The notes under the pieces are model-generated. The model was not told where the DNA came from and searched no databases. It saw only the letters and a list, made by a program, of their open reading frames with translations. The position numbers and the translations under genes were made by a program. Source: Cyclobacteriaceae bacterium (GTDB taxonomy: Bacteria > Bacteroidota > Bacteroidia > Cytophagales > Cyclobacteriaceae). From it: a DNA stretch of 46,516 nucleotides. The stretch is taken from positions 1-46,516 of the forward strand of contig JALOMI010000004.1 of the NCBI GenBank assembly GCA_025455465.1, written 5' to 3'. Shown here piece after piece: positions 9,228 to 18,744 of the stretch. Position 1 is the stretch's first letter, and every line of letters begins with the position of its first letter.

Positions 9228-9914
9228 TCAGGCATCAGGCTTCTGCTCTTCTGTAGGAAGTGCTGTTGCAACAGATTCTTCCGGCTGAACAACCGACTGG
9301 TCGCTTTCACTTCCTGAAGCTGATTCCTGCTCCGGCACGTTATGCTGCGGAAAGAATCGCTTCTGCATCACCAGGATTATCAGCACTCCCATGAAGATGG
9401 AGGAGTCGGCAATGTTGAATACCGGGCTAAAGAACTCAAAGTAACTTCCGCCAACAAAAGGAACCCATTCCGGCCAAACAAATTCAAAAATCGGGAAGTA
9501 AAGCATATCAATTACCTGCCCGTGAAACCACGCAGTAGGCGCATCGGCAGGCGCGTTACCCAACAATACGCCATAGAAAATACTGTCTATAACATTACCT
9601 ACGGCACCACCCAGAATCAAGGCCATGCACCAAAGAAAACCGGCATGCATTTCTTTTCTCGCCATGTAGACCAGGTACCAGGAAATGCCAAACATAGCGA
9701 TGATACGAAAGAAGGTCAGGGCCAGTTTACCAAACTCATTTTCCCAACGGATGCCAAAGGCCATGCCCGGATTAAGGAGGTAATGAATCCGGAACCAGTT
9801 GCCAAGAACATTGATTTCCTCATGCAGGTACATGTTGTTAAACACCAGCATTTTTGATGTCTGGTCAATAACGATGATGATGAATGCCAGCAGGAAATAG
9901 CGAATTACTTTCAT
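9228..9914 (-). CDS. lspA: Lipoprotein signal peptidase (signal peptidase II)
   Basis: 228 aa; VIDQTSKMLV, GGAVGNVIDSIFYG, FNIADSSIFMGV; Ser/Glu-rich C-terminal tail. Confidence 0.93.
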   Translation of the reverse strand: MKVIRYFLLAFIIIVIDQTSKMLVFNNMYLHEEINVLGNWFRIHYLLNPGMAFGIRWENEFGKLALTFFRIIAMFGISWYLVYMARKEMHAGFLWCMALILGGAVGNVIDSIFYGVLLGNAPADAPTAWFHGQVIDMLYFPIFEFVWPEWVPFVGGSYFEFFSPVFNIADSSIFMGVLIILVMQKRFFPQHNVPEQESASGSESDQSVVQPEESVATALPTEEQKPDA

Positions 9915-9927
9915 GTTGCTCGTTGCT

Positions 9928-12900
9928 CTAGTTAACTACCCGAATCTGCACTTTGAGCATCTGTTCATCCATATCAACGTCTACACCTTCGCTGATGGAA
10001 TCCCGGAAGGTAAGGCTGACCGCCTGAGTTTCTGTACGAATATACTGTTTAAACTCATCGATGGCGGAAGTCATCGCCTCCCCATTGCGCTCCACATCAA
10101 TTTCAATTTTATCCAGCACTTCAAGGCCCATGTCTTTACGCAGGTTCTGAATGCGGTTGACAAAATCACGCGCAATACCTTCACGTTTCAGGACTTCGGT
10201 GAGCGTAACATCCAGGGCAACAGTTACATCACCCTCGCTGGCTACAGACCAGCCCGGAATATCTTCCGAAGAAATCAAGACATCCTCAGTTACCAGGTCG
10301 AAACCGTCTTTTACTAAAGCACCGGATTTTTCTAATGCATTGATTTCTTCCTGCGACATGGAGGTGATTACTGCAGAAATCTCTTTCAGCCGCGGACCGT
10401 ATTGCTTGCCCAGTTTGGCAAAATTCGGTTTTACTTTTTTGACCAGCAGTCCGGAGGTATCATCAATGTATTCAATGCTCTTGATGTTTACTTCGGCTTT
10501 AATGATTTCTTCCACGCTGCGGATGCGCTCGGCAAATTGTTCATCAAGCACAGGCAAAAGAATGCGCTGTAGCGGTGTACGCACTTTGATTTTACTGTTC
10601 TTACGCAACGCATGTGTTAATGAACAAATGCGCTGAGCATAATCCATTGACTTCTCCAGTTCTTTGTCAAGTTGATGATCTTCTGCCTGCACCAGGTCGG
10701 TCAGATGTATTGATTCATGACGCAGGGGTGTATTGTTGGCAATAGCCTTCTCGCGGATATTGTCGGTGAGGTTTTTATACAACCACTCCGACACAAACGG
10801 TGCGATGGGTGACATCAGCTGAGCGGTTACGAGCAGGCACTCGTACAGGGTTTCGTAAGCAGCCTGCTTATCGCGAGAAATTTCACCACGCTGAGCTGGT
10901 TGCCAGAAACGTTTGCGGTTGAGGCGCACATACCAGTTGGAGAGATGGTCGTTCACAAACTCCTGGATGGAGCGTGCTGCACGCGTGGGTTCATAATCGT
11001 TATAGGCTTCCGTTACATCACGGATCAGTGTCTGTAGTTTGCTGAGTATCCAACGGTCGAGATGGGTGAGGTCGGCTTTATCAGCATTGTTTAGTTCATC
11101 CTTCACAAAGCCATCAATATTGGCGTAGAGCGCGAAGAAGGCGTAGGTGTTCATCAGTGTGCCGAAGAACCTGCGCTGCACTTCCACGATGCCATCGAAA
11201 TCAAATTTCAGGTTGTCCCACGGAGGTGCATTTTCAATCATATACCAACGCACCAGGTCGGGGCCGTACTTGGCGATGGCCTCAAACGGGTTCACCACAT
11301 TGCCTTTGCTCTTCGACATTTTGTTGCCGTTCTTATCAAGCACCAGGCCATTGGAGATAACATTTTTAAAGGCCACCTGGTCGAACAGCATCACGGCAAT
11401 GGCGTGCAAGGTGAAGAACCAGCCACGGGTCTGATCAACACCTTCAGCAATGAAGTCGGCCGGATAGCCATTTTGGAATATGTCTTTATTTTCAAACGGG
11501 TAGTGCCACTGCGCATAGGGCATGGCGCCACTGTCGAACCATACGTCAATCAGGTCGGGTTCGCGGTGCATGGGCTTGCCGCTGTCACTCACCAGCACAA
11601 TCTCATCAACATAGGGCCGGTGAAGGTCAAATGCGGGACTGTCTACATCTACCGATGACTGATACACTCCGGCTTTTTTTGCTTTAGCCACTTCGGCACG
11701 CAGTTCTTCCAGGGAGCCAATGCACTTTTCTTCACGACCGTCACTGGTGCGCCAGATCGGCAGTGGTGTGCCCCAGTACCGTGAGCGCGAAAGATTCCAG
11801 TCCACCAGGTTTTCCAACCAGTTGCCGAAGCGCCCGGTGCCGGTTGATTCCGGCTTCCAGTTGATAGTCTTGTTCAGTTCCACCATCCGGTCTTTCAGGG
11901 CCGTGGTGCGGATAAACCAGGAGTCAAGTGGATAGTAGAGAACCGGTTTATCCGTTCGCCAGCAGTGCGGATAGGGGTGTTCGTATTTCTCTACTTTGAA
12001 TGCCTTGTTTTCTTCTTTAAGGATGATGGAGATGATGACATCGGTGGATTTATAATCCGGGTTTGCTTCATCTTCATCCGTATAATTTTTTACGTAGAAG
12101 TCATCTTCGGTAAGCGCCCGGTGCGTTTTGATGGCAAAGCGTTCCACGCCTGCCTTTAAGGCGGCACCGATTTCGCGTACAAATTTTCCTTTGCGGTCAA
12201 CAACCGGGTGCTCATTGCCGGCTTCATCGCGAATAGTCAACGGAGGAATGCCGTTTTGTTTAGCAACGCGGAAGTCATCGGCACCAAAGGTGGGCGATGT
12301 ATGCACCACACCGGTACCGTCTTCGGTGGTCACGAAATCACCGGCCACCACCTGAAACGCTTTCTCAGCATCATACAGGGGCTGTATGTACGGCATCAGC
12401 TGTTCGTAACGGATGCCTACCAGCTGCTTGCCGGTAAATTCCTGAACAATTTCAAATGGAATGTTTTTGTCACCCGGCTTGTAATCGGCCAGCGGCAGGT
12501 CTTTATTCTTCTCGGAAAAGTATTTTCCAATCAGATCTTTCGCCAGCACCACGCTGATGGGCTTATACGTGTAGGGATTGAACGTATTAACCTGCACATA
12601 ACTAATCTTCTCACCAATCGCCAGGGCGGTGTTTGAAGGCAGCGTCCATGGCGTTGTGGTCCAGGCCAGAATGAATACGCTCCGATCGTCAGCAGCCGAG
12701 GTAAAAAGAAATTCAGACCGGTTGTTCCTTATGACGGCAAACTGGGCAACGATGGAAGTATCCTTCACATCCCTGTAGCAGCCCGGCAGGTTCAGTTCAT
12801 GCGAACTCAATCCTGTGCCGGCAGCCGGTGAATAGGGCTGAATGGTATAGCCTTTGTACAGCAGACCTTTGTTGTAGAATTGCTTCAATATCCACCACAG

Positions 12901-13380
12901 CGATTCAATGTATTTTGGTTCGTAGGTGATGTACGGATCATCGAGGTCAACCCAGTAGCCCATTTTCAGGGTGAGGTCATCCCACTGGTCTTTGTACATC
13001 ATCACCGTTTCCCGGCATTTCCGGTTGTATTCTTCGATGGAGATTTTCTTACCGATATCGTCTTTGGTAATACCGAGTTGTTTCTCTACCTGCAGTTCTA
13101 CCGGCAGGCCATGCGTATCCCATCCGCCTTTTCGTTTTACCTGGTAGCCTTGCAACGTTTTAAAGCGGCAGAAAATGTCTTTCACTGTACGCGCCATCAC
13201 GTGGTGGATGCCGGGTGTTCCGTTAGCGGATGGCGGCCCCTCATAAAAGGTGAAGGCCCGCGAACCATCGCGGTTGGCCACCGATTTCTCAAAGATTTTT
13301 TCGCGCTTCCAGTACTCCAGCATGTCGGAGCCCAGTTGAGCGTAATTCAAATCAGCATGTTCTTTATAGGTTGCGCTCAT
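9928..13380 (-). CDS. ileS: Isoleucyl-tRNA synthetase
   Basis: ORF 9928..13431; HIGH-type GTPGIHHVMAR and KMSKSKGN motifs; DVWFDSGAMPYAQWHYPFE. Start assigned at MSATYKEH (13380) because TATCTTTG overlaps the longer start codon. Confidence 0.95.
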   Translation of the reverse strand: MSATYKEHADLNYAQLGSDMLEYWKREKIFEKSVANRDGSRAFTFYEGPPSANGTPGIHHVMARTVKDIFCRFKTLQGYQVKRKGGWDTHGLPVELQVEKQLGITKDDIGKKISIEEYNRKCRETVMMYKDQWDDLTLKMGYWVDLDDPYITYEPKYIESLWWILKQFYNKGLLYKGYTIQPYSPAAGTGLSSHELNLPGCYRDVKDTSIVAQFAVIRNNRSEFLFTSAADDRSVFILAWTTTPWTLPSNTALAIGEKISYVQVNTFNPYTYKPISVVLAKDLIGKYFSEKNKDLPLADYKPGDKNIPFEIVQEFTGKQLVGIRYEQLMPYIQPLYDAEKAFQVVAGDFVTTEDGTGVVHTSPTFGADDFRVAKQNGIPPLTIRDEAGNEHPVVDRKGKFVREIGAALKAGVERFAIKTHRALTEDDFYVKNYTDEDEANPDYKSTDVIISIILKEENKAFKVEKYEHPYPHCWRTDKPVLYYPLDSWFIRTTALKDRMVELNKTINWKPESTGTGRFGNWLENLVDWNLSRSRYWGTPLPIWRTSDGREEKCIGSLEELRAEVAKAKKAGVYQSSVDVDSPAFDLHRPYVDEIVLVSDSGKPMHREPDLIDVWFDSGAMPYAQWHYPFENKDIFQNGYPADFIAEGVDQTRGWFFTLHAIAVMLFDQVAFKNVISNGLVLDKNGNKMSKSKGNVVNPFEAIAKYGPDLVRWYMIENAPPWDNLKFDFDGIVEVQRRFFGTLMNTYAFFALYANIDGFVKDELNNADKADLTHLDRWILSKLQTLIRDVTEAYNDYEPTRAARSIQEFVNDHLSNWYVRLNRKRFWQPAQRGEISRDKQAAYETLYECLLVTAQLMSPIAPFVSEWLYKNLTDNIREKAIANNTPLRHESIHLTDLVQAEDHQLDKELEKSMDYAQRICSLTHALRKNSKIKVRTPLQRILLPVLDEQFAERIRSVEEIIKAEVNIKSIEYIDDTSGLLVKKVKPNFAKLGKQYGPRLKEISAVITSMSQEEINALEKSGALVKDGFDLVTEDVLISSEDIPGWSVASEGDVTVALDVTLTEVLKREGIARDFVNRIQNLRKDMGLEVLDKIEIDVERNGEAMTSAIDEFKQYIRTETQAVSLTFRDSISEGVDVDMDEQMLKVQIRVVN

Positions 13381-13428
13381 CGCTTCAAGGTCATCGCCTG
13401 AGGGTTGATATTCAGGAAAATAAGAGCG

Positions 13429-13436
13429 CAAAGATA
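13429..13436 (-). promoter_or_regulatory. -7 box TATCTTTG for ileS
   Basis: Plus strand CAAAGATA; exact TAnnTTTG; overlaps the ORF-track start at 13431. Confidence 0.5.
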
Positions 13437-13494
13437 GGGACGAAACTTAAATAACGAAGGCAGTTTGCCGGAGGCTTTTAGATGCCGGAGCTGC

Positions 13495-13514
13495 CCGAAA
13501 GAAGTGTCTTTCGG
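13495..13514. terminator. Stem-loop immediately after the RND exporter stop codon (possible terminator or 3' stabiliser)
   Basis: CCGAAAGA-AGTG-TCTTTCGG, perfect 8-bp stem abutting the stop codon; no T-run on the minus strand. Confidence 0.4.
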
Positions 13515-15932
13515 TTATTCGGCCGAAGGATGCTGGTTGTGAATTTTAATCTTCTTCAGATCGATCTCTTCGTCTTCACTTTCCAGGTAGAAATCCGGAT
13601 CCACCTGGTCAATCAGCTGAATTTCATCCTTCTGCAGTTTCTTCCGGTCGAACGTCATGATCAGGGAAGGCAGCAGGATGAGGTTGGTGAACATCGATAT
13701 GAACAGGGTAACGGAAGTCAGTAACCCTAATGCAATGGTTCCGCCAAAGGAGGAGAACGTAAAGATGATGAAGCCAGCGAGTAAAACAATGGAGGTATAC
13801 ACCATACTCTTACCTACTTCCATGATGGAGGCACTGACCGCTATCGGAATAAAAAACTGCTTGGCGTGCAACTCCTGCCGGTATTTGGCCAGAAAGTGGA
13901 TGGAGTAGTCAACGGAAATACCAAAGGCGATGCTGAAGATGAGCACGGTGCTTGGTTTGAGCGGCACACCGAAATAGCCCATCAGCGAAGCTGTGAGCAT
14001 CATCGGAATGATGTTCGGGATGAGTGAGATCAGAATCATCCGAATATTGGCAAACAACAAGCCCATGGTTACAGCAATCAGGGCGAAGGCGAGCAACAGG
14101 CTGCCTTTCAGGTTATCGATCAGGAAGGAGTTGCCTTTGATGAATAAGGGTGTTGTGCCGGTGATACGGAGGCTGATGTCGGTTCCGTCAAAGATCTGAT
14201 GGATACGGGGCTGGATCACCTGGTTGATGAGGCTGTCCATTTTATCAGATCCGATGTCAGCTACCTGCATGGAAATGCGCATGGTCTGCAGGGTAGTGTC
14301 GACAAACGACTTGAACAATCCGGAGGCATCCGATTGTCCTTTCAGGTACGGAAGAATAAAGTTCCGTTCGCGGTTATCCGGCAACGAGTAGCGGGCCGGA
14401 TTGTTATTGTAGAAAGCCTGCTTGGAGGCCTTGACGAAACTAACAATAGAGATCGGCCGCGAGATGGGTTTGAGGGAGTCGAGGAAATTTTCAAACTCAT
14501 CCAGTTTCTGCAGGTTCTTCACATCGATTACACCCCTGCGCTTGCCGGTGTCCACCACGATTTCCAGGGGCATAACTCCGCTGAAGTTTGCCTCGAAAAA
14601 TTTCAGGTCTTGTTTTTCCTTGCTCTCTTCCGGCAGGTCATCTACCATGAAGGACACGGTGTGGATGCGGTAGATGCCTACGATGGCGAAGATGATCAGC
14701 AGCACGGTAACGGCATAGATGAATGTGCGCTGACGGTGCACCAATACATCAATAGCCGACAAAGCTTTGTCCAGGAGTTTGAAATCCATGTGACGCAGAT
14801 GCTTGGCGCTGGGCGGAGGCATCCAGGAAAATACTCCAGGGATCAGGATCAGGCTCACCACGAACGTGGCCATCACATTGATACCGGCCACGATACCGAA
14901 TTCGCGAAGGACGGTGATATCAGCGGTCAGCAGCACCAGGAAACCAATAGCTGTGGTGAGGTTGGTGAGAAAGGTGGCCATCCCGATTTTCTGGACCACG
15001 CGGCTGATGGCCAGCATCTTGTTGCCGTGTGATGCAAACTCGCTGTGGTATTTATTCATCAGGTAAATGGCATTGGGTATGCCAATCACAACGATGATGG
15101 GAGGAATCATCCCGCTCAGCAGCGAGATCTTATAGCCGAATAAAACAATCGTGCCAAGCACCCACACCACCACAATGCCGATCACAATGATCGGGAAGAT
15201 CATGGCCCGGAAGGAGCGGAAGAAAATGAGAAGGATAACAGCCGTAACCGCGATGGAAAGGCCCAGAAAGATTTTCAACTCTTGGCTGACTTTCTGTGCT
15301 ATGACCGACCGGACAAACGGCAAACCGGCATAGTGAAGATCAATACCGGTGGCGTAGGTAAAGAAGCCCCCCTGCTTGATGATCTCATTGGTAACGTCCA
15401 TGCGCCTGGACGAGTTGAGGTAATCTTTGTTGATTGAGATCAGCACAGCAATGGCACCGTTCTGCTGGTTGACAATCTGCCCGAGATAAAACTTCTGTTT
15501 TTTGGCCTCGGTCAGCAAACTGTCAAGTTCTTCCTGCGAACGGATTTTTCCGGGAAAAATATCGATCAGCCTGAACTGCTTGTTGGCAGTGTCTTTCACC
15601 ATCATTTTGATTTGCGGCAAAGAGATTACCTCATTGACTCCGGGTATCTGCCGAACCGCTATACAGAATTCACGCAGTTTTTCGAAGTTCCTGTATTCAT
15701 AGATGGAGCTGTCGCGCAAACCTACCGCCACAATACTGCCGTCTTCCCCGAACTGCTCACGGAATTTGGTAAAGAATAACTGTTCAGGATCGTTGGAAGG
15801 AACCGTGCCCCGAAAGTCGTAGCTCATTTCGATCTTGCGTCCGTGATAGCCCATAAAAACAGTGATCAGGGCAATCAGAATGAAGAGCGGAAGGCGATAT
15901 TTAATAATGTAGTGGGCGAGTCTTCTCCACAT
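13515..15932 (-). CDS. RND-superfamily (MMPL/HAE3-like) transporter
   Basis: 805 aa with two repeats of TM1 + periplasmic loop + TM bundle; FGISVDYSIHFLAKYRQE, VVIGIPNAIYLMNKYHSE. Confidence 0.88.
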   Translation of the reverse strand: MWRRLAHYIIKYRLPLFILIALITVFMGYHGRKIEMSYDFRGTVPSNDPEQLFFTKFREQFGEDGSIVAVGLRDSSIYEYRNFEKLREFCIAVRQIPGVNEVISLPQIKMMVKDTANKQFRLIDIFPGKIRSQEELDSLLTEAKKQKFYLGQIVNQQNGAIAVLISINKDYLNSSRRMDVTNEIIKQGGFFTYATGIDLHYAGLPFVRSVIAQKVSQELKIFLGLSIAVTAVILLIFFRSFRAMIFPIIVIGIVVVWVLGTIVLFGYKISLLSGMIPPIIVVIGIPNAIYLMNKYHSEFASHGNKMLAISRVVQKIGMATFLTNLTTAIGFLVLLTADITVLREFGIVAGINVMATFVVSLILIPGVFSWMPPPSAKHLRHMDFKLLDKALSAIDVLVHRQRTFIYAVTVLLIIFAIVGIYRIHTVSFMVDDLPEESKEKQDLKFFEANFSGVMPLEIVVDTGKRRGVIDVKNLQKLDEFENFLDSLKPISRPISIVSFVKASKQAFYNNNPARYSLPDNRERNFILPYLKGQSDASGLFKSFVDTTLQTMRISMQVADIGSDKMDSLINQVIQPRIHQIFDGTDISLRITGTTPLFIKGNSFLIDNLKGSLLLAFALIAVTMGLLFANIRMILISLIPNIIPMMLTASLMGYFGVPLKPSTVLIFSIAFGISVDYSIHFLAKYRQELHAKQFFIPIAVSASIMEVGKSMVYTSIVLLAGFIIFTFSSFGGTIALGLLTSVTLFISMFTNLILLPSLIMTFDRKKLQKDEIQLIDQVDPDFYLESEDEEIDLKKIKIHNQHPSAE

Positions 15933-16098
15933 AGGTTTACGGATGAACCGCGATGATCAATCAGGGGCTAAAACTAATGATTTTGCACCAAAGTAAGCCT
16001 TTCACAAAGGATAATCGGGGCTCCTGACGGAAGACTGGTTAAAGCCTTAAAAAGCCTTTTGTAACAGGGATCGAAAATGCTTGCCTTTCGCTGGTTCG

Positions 16099-16126
16099 GG
16101 GGATGATCATGTTCAACATCATCCCC
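16099..16126. terminator. Stem-loop downstream of glyS
   Basis: GGGGATGAT-N10-ATCATCCCC, about 7 nt beyond the glyS stop; lacks a T-run. Confidence 0.4.
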
Positions 16127-16132
16127 GGCCAG

Positions 16133-17671
16133 TTAAATGCTCTTCAACAGGTTATTGATGGAGCAGGCATCCGTTAACGTGTCTTTTAGGGAAGCGATTG
16201 ATACGCGGTCCTGCGCCATGCTGTCGCGGTGGCGAATAGTAACCGTGTTATCGGTTAGTGTCTGGTGATCAACCGTTACGCAATACGGTGTGCCGATAGC
16301 ATCCTGCCTGCGATAGCGCTTACCGATGGCATCCTTCTCTTCGTAGAAACAGCGCACATGGAATTTCAACTCGTTCATGATCTCCATGGCTTTCTCCGGA
16401 AGCCCGTCTTTCTTCACCAACGGCAATATGGCCACCTTATTGGGGGCTAGTGGTGCGGGAATGCGCAGCACTACGCGTTCGCTGCCATCGGCCAGTTTTT
16501 CTTCCTTGTACGAAGCGGAAAGCACAGCCAGGAACATACGGTCTAATCCGATGGATGTTTCCACCACATAGGGAATGTAGTTCTGATTGTCTTCCGGATC
16601 GAAGTATTGCATCTTCTTGCCCGAATAGTTTTCGTGGTTTTTCAGGTCGAAATCGGTGCGTGAGTGAATGCCTTCCAGCTCGCGGAATCCCATCGGGAAA
16701 TTAAACTGGATGTCGCAGGCTGCGTTGGCATAGTGCGCCAGGTTCAGGTGGTCGTGATAGCGGTAATTTTCTTCACCAAGACCCAGTGCCTTGTGCCACT
16801 TGAGGCGCTTGGCTTTCCAAAACTCGTACCACTGCATTTCTTCACCCGGCTTCACAAAGAATTGCATCTCCATCTGTTCAAATTCACGCATCCGGAAGAT
16901 GAACTGCCGCGCAACAATCTCGTTGCGAAAGGCTTTGCCAATCTGGGCAATACCAAAAGGAATTTTCATCCTTCCGGTCTTCTGCACGTTGAGGAAGTTC
17001 ACAAAAATTCCTTGCGCGGTTTCGGGGCGCAGGTAGATTTTGTTGGCATCATCAGCAATAGAACCCATCTCGGTGGAGAACATCAGATTGAACTGCCGCA
17101 CATCGGTCCAGTTGCGTGAACCGGAAATCGGATCAGCAATCTCCAGGTCGATGATGATTTGCTTAAGGGCTGCCATATCTCCGTTGCCCATGGCGGTTTT
17201 CAGGCGGTCGTTGATCTCGTCAATCTTTTTCTGGTACTCCAGCACCCGGGCATTGGTGCTGACAAACATCGCACGGTCGAAATTTTCAAATCGTTTGGCC
17301 GCTTTTTCCACCTCCTTCTCGATTTTCTCTTCGAGTTTTTCTATGACGCCCTCAATGAGCTGATCAGCACGATACCGCTTTTTGGAATCCTTGTTATCGA
17401 CCATTGGATCATTGAACGCATCCACATGCCCCGATGCTTTCCAGGTGGTGGGATGCATGAAAATGGCCGCGTCAATGCCCACGATATTATCGTGGAGCAT
17501 CGTCATGAATTTCCACCAGTAATCCTTGATGTTGTTTTTTAACTCAGAACCGTTTTGCCCGTAGTCATAGACAGCGCTGAGACCGTCATAGATTTCACTG
17601 GAAGGAAAAATGAACCCGTATTCTTTCGAGTGGGCGATAATATTCTTAAGCAGATTGTCTTCGTTAGCCAT
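16133..17671 (-). CDS. glyS: Glycyl-tRNA synthetase (single-chain class II)
   Basis: IFPSSEIYDGLSAVYDYGQNGSELKNNIKDYWW, IYLRPETAQGIFVNF, GKAFRNEI. Start at MANEDN (17671), since TATCTTTG overlaps the longer start at 17680. Confidence 0.94.
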   Translation of the reverse strand: MANEDNLLKNIIAHSKEYGFIFPSSEIYDGLSAVYDYGQNGSELKNNIKDYWWKFMTMLHDNIVGIDAAIFMHPTTWKASGHVDAFNDPMVDNKDSKKRYRADQLIEGVIEKLEEKIEKEVEKAAKRFENFDRAMFVSTNARVLEYQKKIDEINDRLKTAMGNGDMAALKQIIIDLEIADPISGSRNWTDVRQFNLMFSTEMGSIADDANKIYLRPETAQGIFVNFLNVQKTGRMKIPFGIAQIGKAFRNEIVARQFIFRMREFEQMEMQFFVKPGEEMQWYEFWKAKRLKWHKALGLGEENYRYHDHLNLAHYANAACDIQFNFPMGFRELEGIHSRTDFDLKNHENYSGKKMQYFDPEDNQNYIPYVVETSIGLDRMFLAVLSASYKEEKLADGSERVVLRIPAPLAPNKVAILPLVKKDGLPEKAMEIMNELKFHVRCFYEEKDAIGKRYRRQDAIGTPYCVTVDHQTLTDNTVTIRHRDSMAQDRVSIASLKDTLTDACSINNLLKSI

Positions 17672-17677
17672 AGGGCG

Positions 17678-17685
17678 CAAAGATA
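17678..17685 (-). promoter_or_regulatory. -7 box TATCTTTG for glyS
   Basis: Plus strand CAAAGATA; exact TAnnTTTG, 6 nt upstream of the likely ATG. Confidence 0.5.
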
Positions 17686-17775
17686 CTTTTTCACCCTTAG
17701 TAAGCGCTCTATAGACATCAATTTTTATTCATGCTGATGATGGCAAATGCGTTATCCAATTAATGAAGGAAAAAA

Positions 17776-17796
17776 TTCCTGTACTATAGACAGGAA
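17776..17796. repeat. Perfect inverted repeat in the glyS/UspA intergenic region
   Basis: TTCCTGT-ACTATAG-ACAGGAA (7-bp arms, 7-nt spacer). Confidence 0.6.
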
Positions 17797-17880
17797 GGAA
17801 TTGCCTTGTTTCAGAACACCATTCGGTCCAGCCATTCCTCGAACTCATCAGAAATTAGTTAACTTATCGCGACTGTTAGT

Positions 17881-18744
17881 ATGCTGTTCAAAACCCTTGG
17901 CCTGGCTATTGCTTTTTCGCCCCGCGCGCAGGCGTTGTTGTGTGAAGCTGCGCGCCTGAAGAAACTTTTTCAGGCACAGCTCATCCTTATCCATGTGGGC
18001 AAGAAAGGACAGGAAGAAGAACGGGTGATGAGCAAGCTGCTGGCCATGGCCGGCCTTCAACCCGATGAGGTTGTTCTCAGCTGGCGTGCAGGTGATCCGG
18101 CCCGGGAAATCCTCAACGCTTGTCATGAACATAATATAGAGCTCGTTATTACCGGTGCTTTGAAAAAGGAGGGATTCATTCAGCACTACCTCGGTTCTGT
18201 AGCGCGCAACATTTTGCGCAGATCAAACTGCTCTGTGCTCACCATTATTCAACCGGCATTAATACCTGAACCATTCAGGAATATTGTTGTCGATGCAAGT
18301 GAAGAATCTGCATTACGGGAAACGCTTACGGCTTCCTGTTCCATCGGCAGGTTGGAGCAGGCCTCCTGGTTACATGTGGTTCGGGAGATCAAATTATACA
18401 GTTTAACCATGGCAACGGCTGCACAAGCCTCCGAAGACGAATACAACCGGTTGCGGCAGCAATTGATCAACCAGGAAGTAGACAGTGTACAACAACTGCT
18501 CATGACTATTCCGCACAAGGGGCTTAAAGTAAACATCAAAGTAATTGCCGGTAAGAGCGGATTTGAAACTGCACAGTTTGCCCGGCAAAAGAAAGCCGAT
18601 TTATTAATAGTACATGCCCCGCAGCGGAAGTTCTCGTTCTTTGATCGGCTATTCCCGCACGACCTGGAATATGTTTTTGCCGATCTGCCTTGCAATCTGC
18701 TGGTACTGCGCCATGGGCAGGGAAAGGAGAAGTCTTATGAGTAA
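17881..18744 (+). CDS. Universal stress protein (UspA-like) family, two-domain
   Basis: 287 aa; GALKKEGFIQHYLGSVARNILRRSNCSVLTI (UspA G-x2-G-x9-G-S/T-like region), second half ADLLIVHAPQRK...DLPCNLLVLRHG. Confidence 0.75.
   Translation: MLFKTLGLAIAFSPRAQALLCEAARLKKLFQAQLILIHVGKKGQEEERVMSKLLAMAGLQPDEVVLSWRAGDPAREILNACHEHNIELVITGALKKEGFIQHYLGSVARNILRRSNCSVLTIIQPALIPEPFRNIVVDASEESALRETLTASCSIGRLEQASWLHVVREIKLYSLTMATAAQASEDEYNRLRQQLINQEVDSVQQLLMTIPHKGLKVNIKVIAGKSGFETAQFARQKKADLLIVHAPQRKFSFFDRLFPHDLEYVFADLPCNLLVLRHGQGKEKSYE

Noticed and set aside
14199-15032. 277-aa plus-strand ORF
   Set aside because: Antisense within the RND exporter; His/Gln/Asp-rich composition typical of a reverse frame of membrane-protein codons
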